The notes: generated from the letters alone by a model not told the origin. Shown: positions 22,022 to 34,768, counted from the first letter of the stretch. The stretch is 64,000 nucleotides of DNA from Epiperipatus broadwayi (GCA_028023455.1 JAQFVV010000014.1:2237336-2301335), one strand, 5' to 3'. A program made the numbers and translations.

Positions 22022-24772
22022 CTATTTTAATAACAATAAATGTTATATATGTTTCTTGTAGTAAAAAGTAAAGATTTTATTTATTTATTCACTTTTATTT
22101 ACTGGGAACCCCACTCCATATTTGCAACCAGAACCTCAATATCCAAGGGGTGGGGCTGTCTAAGATAAAAACCATAACATTTGTCTATTAAACTTTGGCT
22201 TCAATAATTATTGTTTGCAAATTAAAAAACATTTACGCACTAAAATGCAAATGCATAGATGGATGTTTTCAGGTCTTTAAATAAAAGAATGACTAACTCA
22301 GAACCTAAACCCCTGTTCAATAATATATGAATATGTTAATTTATTATGCCAAGCAGCTCCTATATATGTGTTATAGAAATTATATAATTTATCTTTTAAA
22401 AAAAGGATATATATGAAGTAAAATCTATTGTCATTATGACCCTTGTAGGGTTAAGACTCCCTGAGTTTTCCTTTTGCTGCTAATACAACAGAAAATTTTA
22501 ATATTGTTGATGATGGTTGAGTCAAAAATCATAAGGATAGATCTTATATTTGTCAGGCATATAAATAAAGAATTTCCTTTATGATTGACCAATGAATCAG
22601 CACATAATATATTTGGCAAGTAAGGACGATAATGATTGAAAATGATATCAATTTATAGTAATAAAATTTATATTCAGCATATATCAATGAAATTATGAGT
22701 GTTCTAATAATTTCAGTAGTCTATTAGTTAATAAATGTTGTCAGAGGTAATAGATTTATATAGAGAGCATATGAAATCTAGAAAATTTCTGACAATCTAG
22801 AAGATCAAAATATTCTATACTTCATTTGATAATACTTTGATAGTATTATGTTTATTGTGGTGAAACTAATGATGTAGAAAATCAAGTGTTAAAAGCTTTG
22901 ATAATAATATAAATATCAAATAACTAAAAGTCTAGAACAAAATGAAGTCAGTTAATTACTATTTTTCCATCATTAAGAAAGTTGTTTTGAGATGTTAGAA
23001 ATGATTGGTTTATTATTTAACCCAGTGGTCTATAGAAAGCAATGTTCCATTTGTAAAGGCAGAAGTGTTTGCATGTATGTATATGTTAAGGATGTGTTTG
23101 ATTGATCCAACAAAGATAGTTGTATTATTTATTTCAGTTGAAATTGTGCTAGTTGATGATAAGTAGTAAATAACAATATTTCTTAATAGTTTTCCATCAT
23201 TCATCAAGGAATATAGGTCATCCAATTGTAAAAGTGAAATAAGATATCAGAGATTCAATGGGGTTGTTTAAAGAAGCCATTTTTGATTATCATAATATCA
23301 TTCTTATAAGCTAATGTACAAACTTTGTCACCAAATGGAATGACCGAAAGTAATTAATGAAAATAATTATAGTGAGAGAAGATTAATATAATTTAAAAAC
23401 AAAACTAATAAGATAAATGAAGTTTATACATCCTCTTTACTGATTTTAAAGAATGGAAATAATTATAGTGAATGTCTAACTGTAATAGACCTATTTTTAA
23501 TAAAAGTGGTAATTTAAAATAATATTAGTAAGAAATAGGCAATCTAATGAGTAATAATATTTATATTATAATCAATATTAATAAAATACTGTATAAATAA
23601 AGGTTTATATATACATTATTTAGATGCTGGTCATAAAATGGAGTGTGAGAAGAGGATTAGAGTTATAAAACGTGAAAAAGTATCGGAAAAGGATATGTTA
23701 TGAAACTTTATACATTCAGAAAAATTTGGATAGTTGTGTGTTAAAGGTCCAGCAAGATTAAGTGGAAAATGGGCATTATTAGACAATTGGAAGACTTAAT
23801 AAAAATCATGGTAAAAAGCTAGGGTTGAATTGTGAATGAGGGTTTATAAAAGGGAAGGGGAAGTTGAATATTTATTTATATAGGTATATTAAAATATATG
23901 TATTTATATAAGTTTAAAGTTGTTATTATTGGTTTTTTTATGTAATTTTATTTTTGATTTTATGTCATTTGTTTATGTATTTATATATGTAATGTTAATT
24001 ATATTATTGAAAGTAAAATAATGTCTAATAGGTGAAGTAAATACAGTTAATAAATCATCTTGAAAAGATCTCAATATGAGATGAAAGCCTGGTTGATAAT
24101 TAAATAACTGTAAATATAATTAGTTGTTTGTTTCAGTTTTATTAAGATTCATATATTAAGTATATATCAATAACAACATTGTGGACAAATAATTATTTTT
24201 ATATTGGATATTTAACCATTGTATATATTATGATAATATTTGTGTATTGATATGAATTATAATAAGCTCTCTTAAAATTAAATCAAAAATTTTTTAAATC
24301 TTGATTTTTTTTATAAAATATCAAAGTGTTTTGTTATATATTTATTTATTTAGTTTCCTAATAAAGTGAAACATATAGAAGATAGATTTTTAGTATAAGA
24401 TAACTTAAGTTGGAACATTTCACTATTATTGTTCTCAGTAACAGTTGTGTGTATATCATTAATGCTTGGAATTTATTGTTTAAGTCAGTAAATTTTATTT
24501 TGAAATATTGTCTATATATAACTCAACTTAAAATTATATTATTAAATTGATATTTTAAAATATAAAACTATATTCTTTCAAGCAATTTCATATGTAATTA
24601 TGGCAGTTGCTGAGGATTTATAACTCTTACTTGAAAGATTTGAATATCTTAGATAAGATTAAAGAGGATAACCTTGTTAACTAGGAGTATGAATTATTGT
24701 TTTATTTTTGATTATTTTCATCATTTGTTATGAATATATCAGAAATAGTTGTATAAGCTTTTTTAATGCATT
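22022..24772. other. A+T-rich spacer, nothing firm
   Basis: A short G+C-richer patch at about 22100-22170 and two short minus-strand frames (22434-22619, 23013-23225) have no recognisable domain. A lysine-rich plus-strand stretch at about 23640-23700 gave a weak impression of a retroelement fragment but cannot be supported. Confidence 0.4.
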
Positions 24773-24786
24773 ATGTTATTAACTTA

Positions 24787-25229
24787 AAACATGCAAAACT
24801 CTCCATACAATAGTGCCACTCAGTGCAAGCCAGAGTAATCAATGGATGAAAAATGTGCATAAAATCCCTATCTAGTATCTACTTATCCAATATCCCCAGA
24901 CTAGTTTCTAGCTTGTGGCTTTCATCAGTAATGAGCCTTGGATCTGAGAACATTGCACCTAAATCTTAGGATCTAATACAACCCTCCAGCAGCCACCTTT
25001 TATCTCTACTTAACTATAAAACTATGAGTCTAAAATTGAAAACATAATATTTTCAATCCAAGCTCATTAGTACTCCTACATTTTGATGTCTTTGATTCTT
25101 TAATAACGATAGCCACTAATATCCTGTTAGGATAAAACATCACCTGATCACCATTTTTTATGCATTACTGTATGGAGAGTTTAGTCTCTTTTAATAACTT
25201 GAGCACGCATAAGAAATGGTGATCATGTG
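24787..25229. mobile_element. Fold-back SINE-like element, copy 3 (central module inverted)
   Basis: An exact 14 bp direct repeat, ATGTTATTAACTTA, borders it at 24773-24786 and 25230-25243. The left arm matches copy 1. The central module is also present but in the opposite orientation, the right arm is reduced to about 20 bp (ACTGTATGGAGAGTTTA), and the tail ends GGTGATCATGTG. A reverse-complement tail segment (CACCTGATCACC) sits inside at about 25140. Confidence 0.8.
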
Positions 25230-25243
25230 ATGTTATTAACTTA

Positions 25244-26816
25244 TTGGTTCATAATATTTCATGTCTTGAGTAGCTGCTTATTAATAGAAAAAGTCTATTG
25301 CAAAATTAATATCTAAATTAACGACAATAGAAATTATATTTCTCATTCTAGTGTTATAATTATTAATGATAATCAGTTATGAGATATATTATAAAAAATA
25401 CATCTTACTGTTTTCAAAAGGGAAAATATATGAATTTTTTGATAAAATACCGAAATCATCAAGTTAAAATTATAGATCAAATAGTTGATCCTTAGCTAAT
25501 CTAGATAACATAAGCAAAAGTTTTGCAAATGAGCATCTAGCTATTAATAACTAGTGGTTAAAATAATAATTTTAAAAATGTTACTCTTGACTAGCAAGCC
25601 AAATGTCTAATGCATTTTTCATTATTCCAGAAAGCTGTTAAGATGTCCCTTCCTTTAGTCTCTATTATTGCTCTTTTACTTACTATTTTATAATATAAGG
25701 AGTAAGATAAAATACATATTTGATATAAGTGGAAAATATATTTGGGGTAGCCCAATAGATGTAATATTTATGACTAATAAGATAGTGGAGCTTATGAGAT
25801 TAGCATCAAAATTTATTTCCATTTCAAAGATAATTTTTGAAAATATTTTGATTAATTCTTCTGTTGAATTTAGTTTCTTAAAGTACTAGTATATTGGTAG
25901 AAGCTGTCCCATTGAGATTCTGATATATTTTTATGTCGAAAAATAAATAAACAATTTGAATGAACTGAAATTAAAATATATTGCCACATGTCCGTTATAC
26001 CAAAATCTAAAATAAAAAGTCTATTTTAATTTTAAAAAATAAATTTCACAATTAGATGTGTGTGTATTCACACATATTTTTTTAAAGAATGTAATGAAAT
26101 TTCAGGACAGTTATTTATTTTCTGAAATAATTATTTGTATTAATAACAAAGTCTTTTTATCATAATATAAATATTGCAATTGATTCACTTATTCAATTAT
26201 AAGAAATCTAATCTGCAGAAAATACAATTTTCAAATGGAAGTTCATTTGTGATGATCCTTATTATGGCAATTGAAAAAGACTTTTCTACTTAAATTTTAT
26301 TAGTTTGATAGTATTAAGTTAAGCAGGAGACATATTCTTATAACTCTTGACTCTAATTACCAAATTTGCTGTTTTCTGTTGGTTTGTTTGATTGAAACAA
26401 TGTGATAGTAGAAGAGACAGCTTAAGACTTGTGCAAATCTTCATTCTAATAATGGATATCAGTTTCTTAGAATCTAATTGTTTCTTAAGACCACTACTTT
26501 TTCTGCATTGTGTCCATTTTCAATATAAAAAAAAAGTTATAGTTAACGAACAATGAAAAAAAATTCATTTATTTGAGTGTGTGTTTATATATATATAGTG
26601 TTGTTTTTTTATTGTAATATCATATTGTTTTGATTATGGAACCAGACTTGTAATTTTTTCCTTAGCATCCAATTGGTTTTTTTTTTATTATTTAATTTGA
26701 GCGTCTTCACCATCAATCGTGTATATATGTATTAAATAACTATATTCAAATTGGATGGAACACAGTTTCATTTTTGAGTTAAAAGAATGTAATGAAAAAT
26801 ATATCAAGCTTACAAT
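25244..26816. other. A+T-rich spacer, nothing recognised
   Basis: The 73-codon frame at 25668-25889 is Ile/Phe/Ser-rich without motif. A short (TA)n tract lies near 26588. Confidence 0.45.
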
Positions 26817-27300
26817 ATGAATAAGCTGATTCAAACATTTGAATCTCTAAACTCTCCTTATGAATTATACAGATCCTTGCAAAAGGCTTGCATAATGAGA
26901 GAGGGTGATCTAAGTTTATGTGATGGTGCACGGCTGAAATATGATACAATTGAACTGAAGAATATATTGATAAAAACCAATAATAAAAATTTGAAAATAT
27001 TTCTGTAGTCAATAATTATTCAATCTTATATAAGGTGACAAAAGATGTATAGAAACTAGTCCCTATTTTCCATAAGAGTAGTTTAATGGAAACATATTAA
27101 TCTATAAATACAAGTCTGGAAATTCAGGTATTTGATATTTTTACTATCTCATTTGGTAAATGAAGATTGATTGTGAAGCTAGTATTTAGTGAGAGAGGAT
27201 TGTCTGAATTTCAGCACTGGTGTTTCTTTGTGATATGATAGATTTAAAATGAAGAATGTATTGATAAAAATCAAAAGAAAAGTCAAAATACTCTAGAATA
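26817..27300. repeat. Two adjacent copies of a short dispersed repeat
   Basis: Segments at about 26885-27005 and 27185-27295 share a core reading roughly GAGAGAGG...ATATGATA...AATGAAGAAT...TTGATAAAAA. A third diverged copy lies at 43195-43270 (GTGATATGATACAT, then TGATTAAAATCAAA). The small open frames over the first copy are not preserved in the others, so this looks like an old non-coding repeat. No ends or target duplications could be defined. Confidence 0.45.
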
Positions 27301-30300
27301 AACTTTATAATATTCAGTATATCAATATAAAAATAAATAAATATTAGCTATAACCAGTTTACAGTAACGAACATCATATTGACTAGCATTTAATCATTAA
27401 TATATATTAAACAAAAAAAAATCTTTTTAAATTAGTCACACAACACTACCACTCCTATATGATTGATCAACTTTCCATAATTTTGGTACATTCATACAAC
27501 TATACTGCTTATTTAATACATTGTCTGATATTTACAAAATATACTTTTTTTATCTTCAAATAGTTTTCCACATGTAAAATAAAATTATATATGTGAGTGT
27601 GAAAATATGAAAATAAAACATATGTAAAATGAAACTTTTCAAAAGATAAATAAATGTTTGTGTGACTAATAATTGTTTCAAATTAATTAAATAAATTAGG
27701 ATTTTAAAATAATTCAGGATTACATTTTACTATTTAATCATTCATTGGAATACATCTTTAATGGAAATGTTCAAAAAATAAGTCAGTGAATAATAATAAG
27801 GTATTTATTTGGGTTCCCATTACTAAATATTTGTAATTACTATACATATAGAAAACAAAATGCTAAAAGAAGCATAATTCCAATTATTGTCTGTATACAA
27901 ATAATATTGTTTTTATTTAATTATTTACTGGTAAAATACCAATAAAATTTTATTATATGAAATTTATTTAAATTGAGCTCAAGATGCAGTTTTTATTACT
28001 TAAGATTCATCATAAATCAAGATCCCTTTTTTTTGATATGCAATCAAAGAATTACATTAAAAATGGGATTTTATGAGATTTCACACAATTTTCTTTTCAG
28101 ACCTAATAATAAAGCCAATTGGAGTTTTGTCAATAGATTCAGAATAACCCATGTATACTTCATTATTGGAATTTAACAGCCCCTGATTTGTATAGATGTT
28201 GAAAAGCATAAACCATGAATCACATAGTTAAAGGTTGTCAATCTATGGTTAAAGTGACAGAATTGAAAGAGTTAAGCCATTTATGAATCTATCTTTTATT
28301 TAACATATTTTTATTTTTTGCAACATTTTATTATAATAAAAAAAATCCATATATTAAATAAATAAACAGTTATTTTGGAAATAAGTTTGGGAATAAATTT
28401 GTAATTAAGATAAAGTTTAGCAAATTTGTTCTATCAATATATATTGAAATCATGGAATATTGAACTATTTTTATCATTTAGATTTTAATTGTCATTGGTT
28501 TTAAAAATTTATACTTTGTTAAACTTTTCAAACACCTACAGTTGCTAGTCATAATACATAGGTAAGTATATAACATATTTATAATGATATTATTTTCACC
28601 TCTCCGATTATAGTATTCAGGTGATAATAGAAATTTTATGTTTTTATGAAGGTCTTTCTGATTTCATCTTTTTTTTTGTATTAAAGGCAAGATTAGTGAA
28701 TGAAATTTCCAGACATTGTAGATTATCACATTAAGTTGATCTATGAGATTATTTGTCACTGTTATGTGAAAAGTTTTTTAAAATTTTCTTCTTGTAAACA
28801 TGTCATATAATAATTTTATTTATTTATTACTAACATTTGAATGTATTTGAAAAGTTTAAAGAAAGTTTGATTTTTTTTTTCTAAATATATTTAACAATTA
28901 AAACTAAATGATGAAAATCACGAGCTCTATCACGAGCTCTCAGACAAACAACTGTTAATAATGTTTATTAGGCTAATTAGTACCTGCTAAAACAGAATGT
29001 TAAAAATGCTTCTAGAATGTATCTAAGGAAAATTTGCCTCAAATCCTTTCATTTTATTTGTTCAATAAAAAAAATATATTATGAAAAAAAATTGTTACTT
29101 AAAAGGTCATTAAAATTTATAATGAAATGTCAAAAATTAATACTTTAGAATAAAATGTTAACAGAAATACAAGAATTTAGTGATATGGGCATTTAATAAC
29201 AATAGGTGCTGATTGTGAACTACAATTGTATCTAATATAAAATATCAAATTGATTAGATATTTTACAGACATATGAAATACAAATATAAAGCTCAACTAA
29301 ACACTTTATGTATCTATCTTGATAATCATTTTAGAACCTGACAGTGAATTTCCTAAAGCTCAAAGATTTTGATATTTTTTAATTCTTATCTTTTTTTTAG
29401 GAATAGGAGGATAAATTTTTAAATTCATTAAGAATTCCTTGTAATATAAATTTGAGTTACATTGTGTATAAAGTTTAAGAGAGCAATAAACAGTGAGAAA
29501 AGATTTAAGCAGTTCTACTATTAATAATAAATAATAATCAAATTGTTTCATTGCTTAGGAGTTTATAAAAAGTTCAAGCATTGGAAGTGACGCTGGGATA
29601 CATGATCCATTGATCTTTAGCTCTAAAAATCCATTATTCTACAACCACACTAAACTATATAGGTCAGTTGTAATATTTATTGCAATTTATTGTTCATTTA
29701 TTAATTTAATATTATAAATAAAAGTATTTGTTATGAATATTAAAAATCCATTAAATAACTTTTATAAATAAGCAATAAAAAAATTATGAGAACCTGTAAA
29801 GCACATCACATTTGGAATCTCTGTTTCAATGTTGAACATGATGGGATAAAATATCTATTTTATATCAGTGACATACTCTTTATTTGGAATAACAGAATTT
29901 ATGTTATGGAAATGTTAACATATGCAAATATTTATCCATAAAGGATAGATATGTGGTTTAATTTAATTATATTACATATATAAAAAATTAGTTTGGAGTT
30001 AAATATACACATGAGAATAATGAGTGTTAAAAATAAGTATCTATTTGACTATACTATTCTTGTTTCTTTGTAAATTTGATGCCACTTAACAAAAAAAATA
30101 ATTAAAAATGTCTGACATTTGAATTAAAAATAAAAGATCAAGATATGCATCACATCAATTTACTTATTAAAGTCTCAGGATTTTATCCACATATATCTTC
30201 ATACATTCATACTTTATTAAATCTTTACATTATTATATAGTTATAAAATAATACATTAGCCACTAAAAATAATATTAATTTGTAATAATTGTTAAAAAGA

Positions 30301-30690
30301 AACAATAATGTAAATCTTATGCAGAATTACTTTTGATTACATTATATTCCTCAGCAACTTAAATATACAGATAAAAAGCAAATGTCATGAGATTTTGGGG
30401 AACTGTCTTGGTCAATGTTAGTTGTCTATTTATTGTAGAATCTTTAAACTGATTTATAGAATTGCCTCATTATTTTTTTTCTTCCTAAATTGATGTAATA
30501 TCCTTATATGATTTATCTTTTATCACAAGTTTATTTGATAATGATTACAATGTAATTGAATATGTTTTTATATAAGTTCTACATTGTTATTGTTTTGTTT
30601 TGCTGTTTTTTTGCTATTATTATAATTTAAGACTGCTACCATATATGAAATAAAAATTGTGTTATTGTTTTTTTTACAAACATAATAAAA
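27301..30690. other. A+T-rich spacer, nothing recognised
   Basis: This is mostly A/T with homopolymer runs. Small open frames (for example 27973-28176 and 29360-29551) have biased composition and no motif. Confidence 0.45.
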
Positions 30691-30807
30691 AAAGTGATTT
30701 TTTTTCTTAATGATCTTATTAGTCTATCAATGGTAAATTTTTTTAGAGATTATATTGCACAAAAAAGACTAAATCCTTCCCATATATATATATATATATA
30801 TATATCA

Positions 30808-32900
30808 TCAACCATTATCAATCCACTGCAGGATGAAGGTCTCTCCAAGTTTAATCCATCTTCTCCGATCTTTAGCTTCCCCTCCCCCCCCCCCCCCCCC
30901 CACTTTTTTTTTTTCATCCCCCCACCCCACAGGGGGGCCCTTTTTGAGGTTTTTACAATCTCTTGGAATCCAGTTTAAAATTTCAATTGTCCATCTATTA
31001 TCATCTCTTCTAGCAATATGTCCAGCCCAACTCCATTTCAATCTTTTAATTTTTTCAATAAGGTCAGTAACACCTGTTTGTTGTCTTACCCATACATTGC
31101 GTTTTTGATCTCTTCTTGTTACTCCCAACATACACCTCTCCATACTTCTTTGAGTGGTCTGAAGTCTCTGTATTGCTCTTCTATTAAGTGTCCAAGTCTC
31201 AGATCCATAAGTAAGAACTGGTAAAACACATTTGTTAAAAACCATCCTTTTCAAACACATAGGCATATTTCCTTTTAGTATCAAGTTATTTCTACCAAAA
31301 GCACTCCAACCAAGTTTAATTCTATGATTAATTTCCTCCATTATGTTTCCATCTGTATTAATAATCTGACCAAGATATTTGTAACTGTTAACTTCTTCTA
31401 ATTCTTCATAATAAATCTTTATTTTCATATTTTGAGCAAATCGATTAAACATTACTTTAGTCTTTTTAACATTTATCTTTAGTCCTACTTTTCTACTTTC
31501 ATCTGTTAACTCCTGCAACATTTCCTGCAGCTCTGAAGCATTATTTGCAAAAACAACTACATCATCTGCGAAATCTAAATGACTTAAATACTCTCCATTT
31601 ACTTTCACTCCTTTAGTTTCCCATTTTAATCCACAAAATACTTCTTGCAGCACTGCTGTAAAGAGTTTTGGAGATATGGAGTCACCTTGTCTTACACCTT
31701 TCTCAATGTTGATTTTTCCAGTATCATTATGTAATCTAATTGTTGCTGTTGCATTTTTATAAATATTCTTTAAAATATGACAATATCCTGGATCTATACC
31801 TTGATGATCCAATGCTTTAATCACTGAAGAAATGTGTATAGAATCAAATGCCTTTTCATAATCTATAAATCCAAAACATAAAGACAATTCATATTCGTTT
31901 GTCCTTTCTATGACTTCTCTCAATACCTGGATATGATCTATTGTACTAAAACCATTTTTAAATCCAGCTTGTTCTCTTGGTTGGTGAAAATCCAAAGTTC
32001 TCTGTAGACGAGTTGTAATTATCTTGGTAAAAATTTTATATAAAACTGATAAAAGGCTGATAGGTCTGTAATTTCTAATATCTTCTTTATCACCTTTTTT
32101 AAATATTAATATTATTACTGCATTCTTCCAATCTTCCAGTACATCTTTATCATTTAGACATTTGGTATATAACTTTGCTAAAATTGTTTGTATTTCTTCA
32201 CCTGCTTCTTTTAATATATCAATTATAATTCCATCATTTCCTGGAGCCTTTCCTTTCTTCATACACTTAATTGCATGTCTCACTTCTTCATTTAAAATTC
32301 TGGGCAATTTGGAAGATGTAATAGATATAGGAGGTACTTGTTCTTTATTACTATATAATTCTTGATAAAAATCTTCTACCAATTTCATGATGTCATCTCT
32401 CTTTTTAGTAATAATTCCATCTTTTTTTCTTATTGCAGATATAAATTTCCTACCAATACCAAAATGTTGTTTAACATTTTTGAAACTTTTATTTTCTTCT
32501 ACAGCTTTCCTTGCTATTTCACAGTTATACTTTCTTATATCATTTTCAACTCTTTTCCGTACCATTTTACAAAATTCGAGATATTCAATTCTTTTTAATA
32601 CATCATTTTTGTATATCTTCATATTCCTTCTTTTCTTCATAAATTCTCTAGTCTCAGTAGAAATTTTATTAGTCAATTGCTGCTTTTTTCTACCAGCTAT
32701 GTTTGTTGCAGTTTTTAAAAGTGTATCAGTTATTTTCATATTAATTTCATTCAAATGTGTATCATATTCAAAATCTCCTAACACTTGAAACCTATTTGTA
32801 AGTTTTAATTTAAATTCATTAGAATGTTTCTGAAGATTGGGAATATCAACTGTAAATATTGTTTTTCTTAATAATTTTTGTCTCTCTAGTTTTACATTAA
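30808..32900 (-). CDS. RTE LINE reverse transcriptase
   Basis: The open frame has 658 codons from 32784 and remains open upstream to the frameshift near 32900. From the 32784 codon, motifs are YRPISLLS (239-246), FIDYEKAFDS (306-315, catalytic Asp), GVRQGDSISPKLF (363-375), FADD (405-408) and YLGQIINTDG shortly after, so the polymerase core is intact. The product reverse-transcribes the element RNA at a nicked target. The C-terminus, normally basic and tryptophan-containing, is partly replaced by a glycine run encoded by an 18 bp poly-C tract (plus strand 30884-30901), which may be a repeat expansion or assembly error. It ends in LGETFILQWIDNG, as relatives do. Confidence 0.93.
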
Positions 32901-33764
32901 CACTAACTTACATCTTACTAATCGATGATCACTTCCTGTGTTAAATTTATTAAGAACATTACAATCTTGAAATATGTATTTTCTGTTAGTCAAAATATAA
33001 TCCAATTCTGCTTTACCTTCATTTGGATGCTTCCATGTCCATTTCCTTTTAACATTTTTCTCAAAAAATGAATTCATAATATAAAGTTTTTCTTTTTCTG
33101 CAAACTCCACAAGTCTATGTCCTCTCTCATTTCTATTACCATAACCAAAATTACCTACAGCAATTTCATCTTTCATTTGTCTACCAATTCTAGCATTAAA
33201 GTCTCCCATAACAATTTTAAAATGTTGTTTACTCTGATCAAAAGCCTTTTGTACATCCATATAAAAATCTTCTACTACTTCATCACTATGAGAACTTGTT
33301 GGGGCATAAACCTGAATTATCTGCATTTGGTATCTGCTATTAAGTTGTATAACTAATCTTGCCACTCTGTCCAATACACCATCAATCTCCACAATATTGT
33401 TCTTCCACTTTTTATTTATAATGAATCCTACTCCACTTGTATTTCCAATATGTGTGCCTTTATAATAGAGTATATGTCCACTTTTTAAATCAATTGTTTC
33501 TTCTCCTTTTCTTCTAACTTCACAAAGTCCAATAATGTCCCATTTAATATAAGACAGTTCTTCTTCTAATTCTTGCAATCTTCCTTCACTTGAAAGTGAT
33601 CTGAAGTTGTAAGTACCTAAATAAAAAGTCATCATCAAATGGTAGCCTGGGTCTGCAATCAGGGGATTTTTAGCACCCTCTGCCTTCGGCCACCAACCGC
33701 TGCCTTGGTTGGTGACTTTACAGCCTCCTGGGAATAAGGGCCTTGCTTTATTTTTGTCTGTCAT
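32892..33764 (-). CDS. RTE LINE APE-type endonuclease domain
   Basis: A 290-codon frame holds an endonuclease/exonuclease/phosphatase fold: LGTYNFRSL (49-57), CEVRRKGEE with catalytic E82, VYAPT (152-156), MGDFNARIG (186-194), the LDYI segment (254-257) and TGSDHRLVR (276-284). All catalytic positions appear present. It nicks target DNA to prime reverse transcription. The stop just after SDHR comes from a single-base frameshift; the shifted frame continues smoothly into the RT frame, so both were once a single polyprotein. Residues 1-45 form a variable N-terminal leader. Confidence 0.92.
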   Translation of the reverse strand: MTDKNKARPLFPGGCKVTNQGSGWWPKAEGAKNPLIADPGYHLMMTFYLGTYNFRSLSSEGRLQELEEELSYIKWDIIGLCEVRRKGEETIDLKSGHILYYKGTHIGNTSGVGFIINKKWKNNIVEIDGVLDRVARLVIQLNSRYQMQIIQVYAPTSSHSDEVVEDFYMDVQKAFDQSKQHFKIVMGDFNARIGRQMKDEIAVGNFGYGNRNERGHRLVEFAEKEKLYIMNSFFEKNVKRKWTWKHPNEGKAELDYILTNRKYIFQDCNVLNKFNTGSDHRLVRCKLVLM

Positions 33765-34087
33765 AATTGTATATATGTATTGTAAAAATATTTATCATTT
33801 ACACAAACATTCATTCTGCCTTATCAGGCACTAAGAAGAAAGACCATGGTGTTTCTTGATCTTAAACTCAGAGGTAAAAAGCCAATAAACTCACCATGCT
33901 GGCTAATGCGTGTTGGTGAGCAGCCCATCCATGTTCGTATACTATATGAATAATCACATAGTAATAACAGCTGCAACGACAAGAACGTATGGAGTGGACA
34001 TTAGGAATTTGCCCTGCTCGGTTCCTTTAAAGCCTCCAAGAGGAATCAAAGGGTCTCCTTTCAGTTAATAGCAAACTCCTTTCTGCA

Positions 34088-34090
<3 letters not shown>
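33765..34090 (-). other. 5' leader of the RTE element
   Basis: Non-coding and G+C-richer than the flanks, this begins (minus strand) GGCTGCAGAAAGGAG next to the (AT)n tract and leads to the endonuclease frame. RTE elements carry internal promoters in such leaders; none was identified by motif here. Confidence 0.6.

Positions 34091-34166
<76 letters not shown>
34091..34166. repeat. (AT)38 microsatellite
   Basis: This is a pure 76 bp AT dinucleotide tract that directly abuts the 5' end of the RTE element. The element's 3' end also meets (AT)n at 30782-30805, which suggests insertion into a pre-existing AT tract. Confidence 0.95.
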
Positions 34167-34169
<3 letters not shown>

Positions 34170-34575
34170 TAAGCAAGTAAACTAATGTATTTGCCTGAAC
34201 ATATACTTATCTTCCTATGTCAACTGATGAAATAATTCTTTGCCATGCTGAAACATTTGTATTAGTCTTTTTTCTATGGTGTAAGTTATTGAAGATGAAA
34301 ACAGTCTTTACCTATTTAAAATTCAACACCTCCCACTCTTATTTGAAAGATCCCAGTAACAATTTAGGTCATATTTATTCTTTTTGTATTGGAGTATAGA
34401 ATTGGCTATTCATAAAAATTATTGAATGAAATATTTTTTATTTAAATTCAAATATTAAAATCGAAATAAATTTTAATTGAGACATCATAAAAGAATGAAA
34501 GTATATCTTAAAATTCAAAATTAAAACTTATTATTAAAATTTCACACAAAAAATTTTTCGTTGGCATTTATATAA
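34167..34575. other. A+T-rich spacer, nothing recognised
   Basis: A 60-codon frame at 34217 shows no motif. No other structure was seen. Confidence 0.45.
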
Positions 34576-34589
34576 GAAGTATTTGTTAG

Positions 34590-34754
34590 TAAACAAGGCA
34601 AAACTCTCTCTTTATACAGTAGTGCCACCCTGTGCCAATCAGAGTAATCAATGGATGCCAGAAGGCTTTTGCATAAAATTCCTATCTAGTGCCTACTCAT
34701 CCAATATCGCCAGACTAGTTTCTGGCTTGTGCTAATATGAGATAGTGATCATGT
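34590..34754. mobile_element. Fold-back SINE-like element, copy 4 (short form)
   Basis: An exact 14 bp direct repeat, GAAGTATTTGTTAG, borders it at 34576-34589 and 34755-34768. It contains only the left arm (starting AAACAAGGCAAAACTC) fused to the family tail (ATAGTGATCATGTG). The central module and right arm are missing. The same left and right ends as copies 1-3 show that these are true element termini. Confidence 0.8.
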
Positions 34755-34768
34755 GAAGTATTTGTTAG

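Larger units (their letters stand above)
30782..34090 (-). mobile_element. RTE-type non-LTR retrotransposon, nearly full length
   Basis: On the minus strand the element has a ~325 bp 5' leader (33765-34090), an endonuclease frame, a reverse transcriptase frame, and a 3' end with CTGCAGTGGATTGATAATGG followed by (TA)n at 30782-30805. An N-terminal APE-type endonuclease joined to an RT in one ~1,000-residue product, a very short 3' UTR and a simple-repeat tail are characters of the RTE clade. Only one frameshift separates the two frames. Flanking (AT)n on both sides hides any target duplication. Confidence 0.9.

Noticed and set aside
25668-25889. 73-codon plus-strand frame as a membrane protein
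   Set aside because: It is Ile/Phe/Ser-biased with no clear transmembrane pattern or family motif, and it lies in spacer DNA.
30694-31224. Plus-strand frames opposite the RTE reverse transcriptase
   Set aside because: They are antisense shadows of the minus-strand RT, with Pro/Ser runs that come from the poly-C tract.
32162-33356. Further plus-strand frames opposite the RTE element
   Set aside because: The minus-strand frames carry all catalytic motifs; these are antisense shadows.
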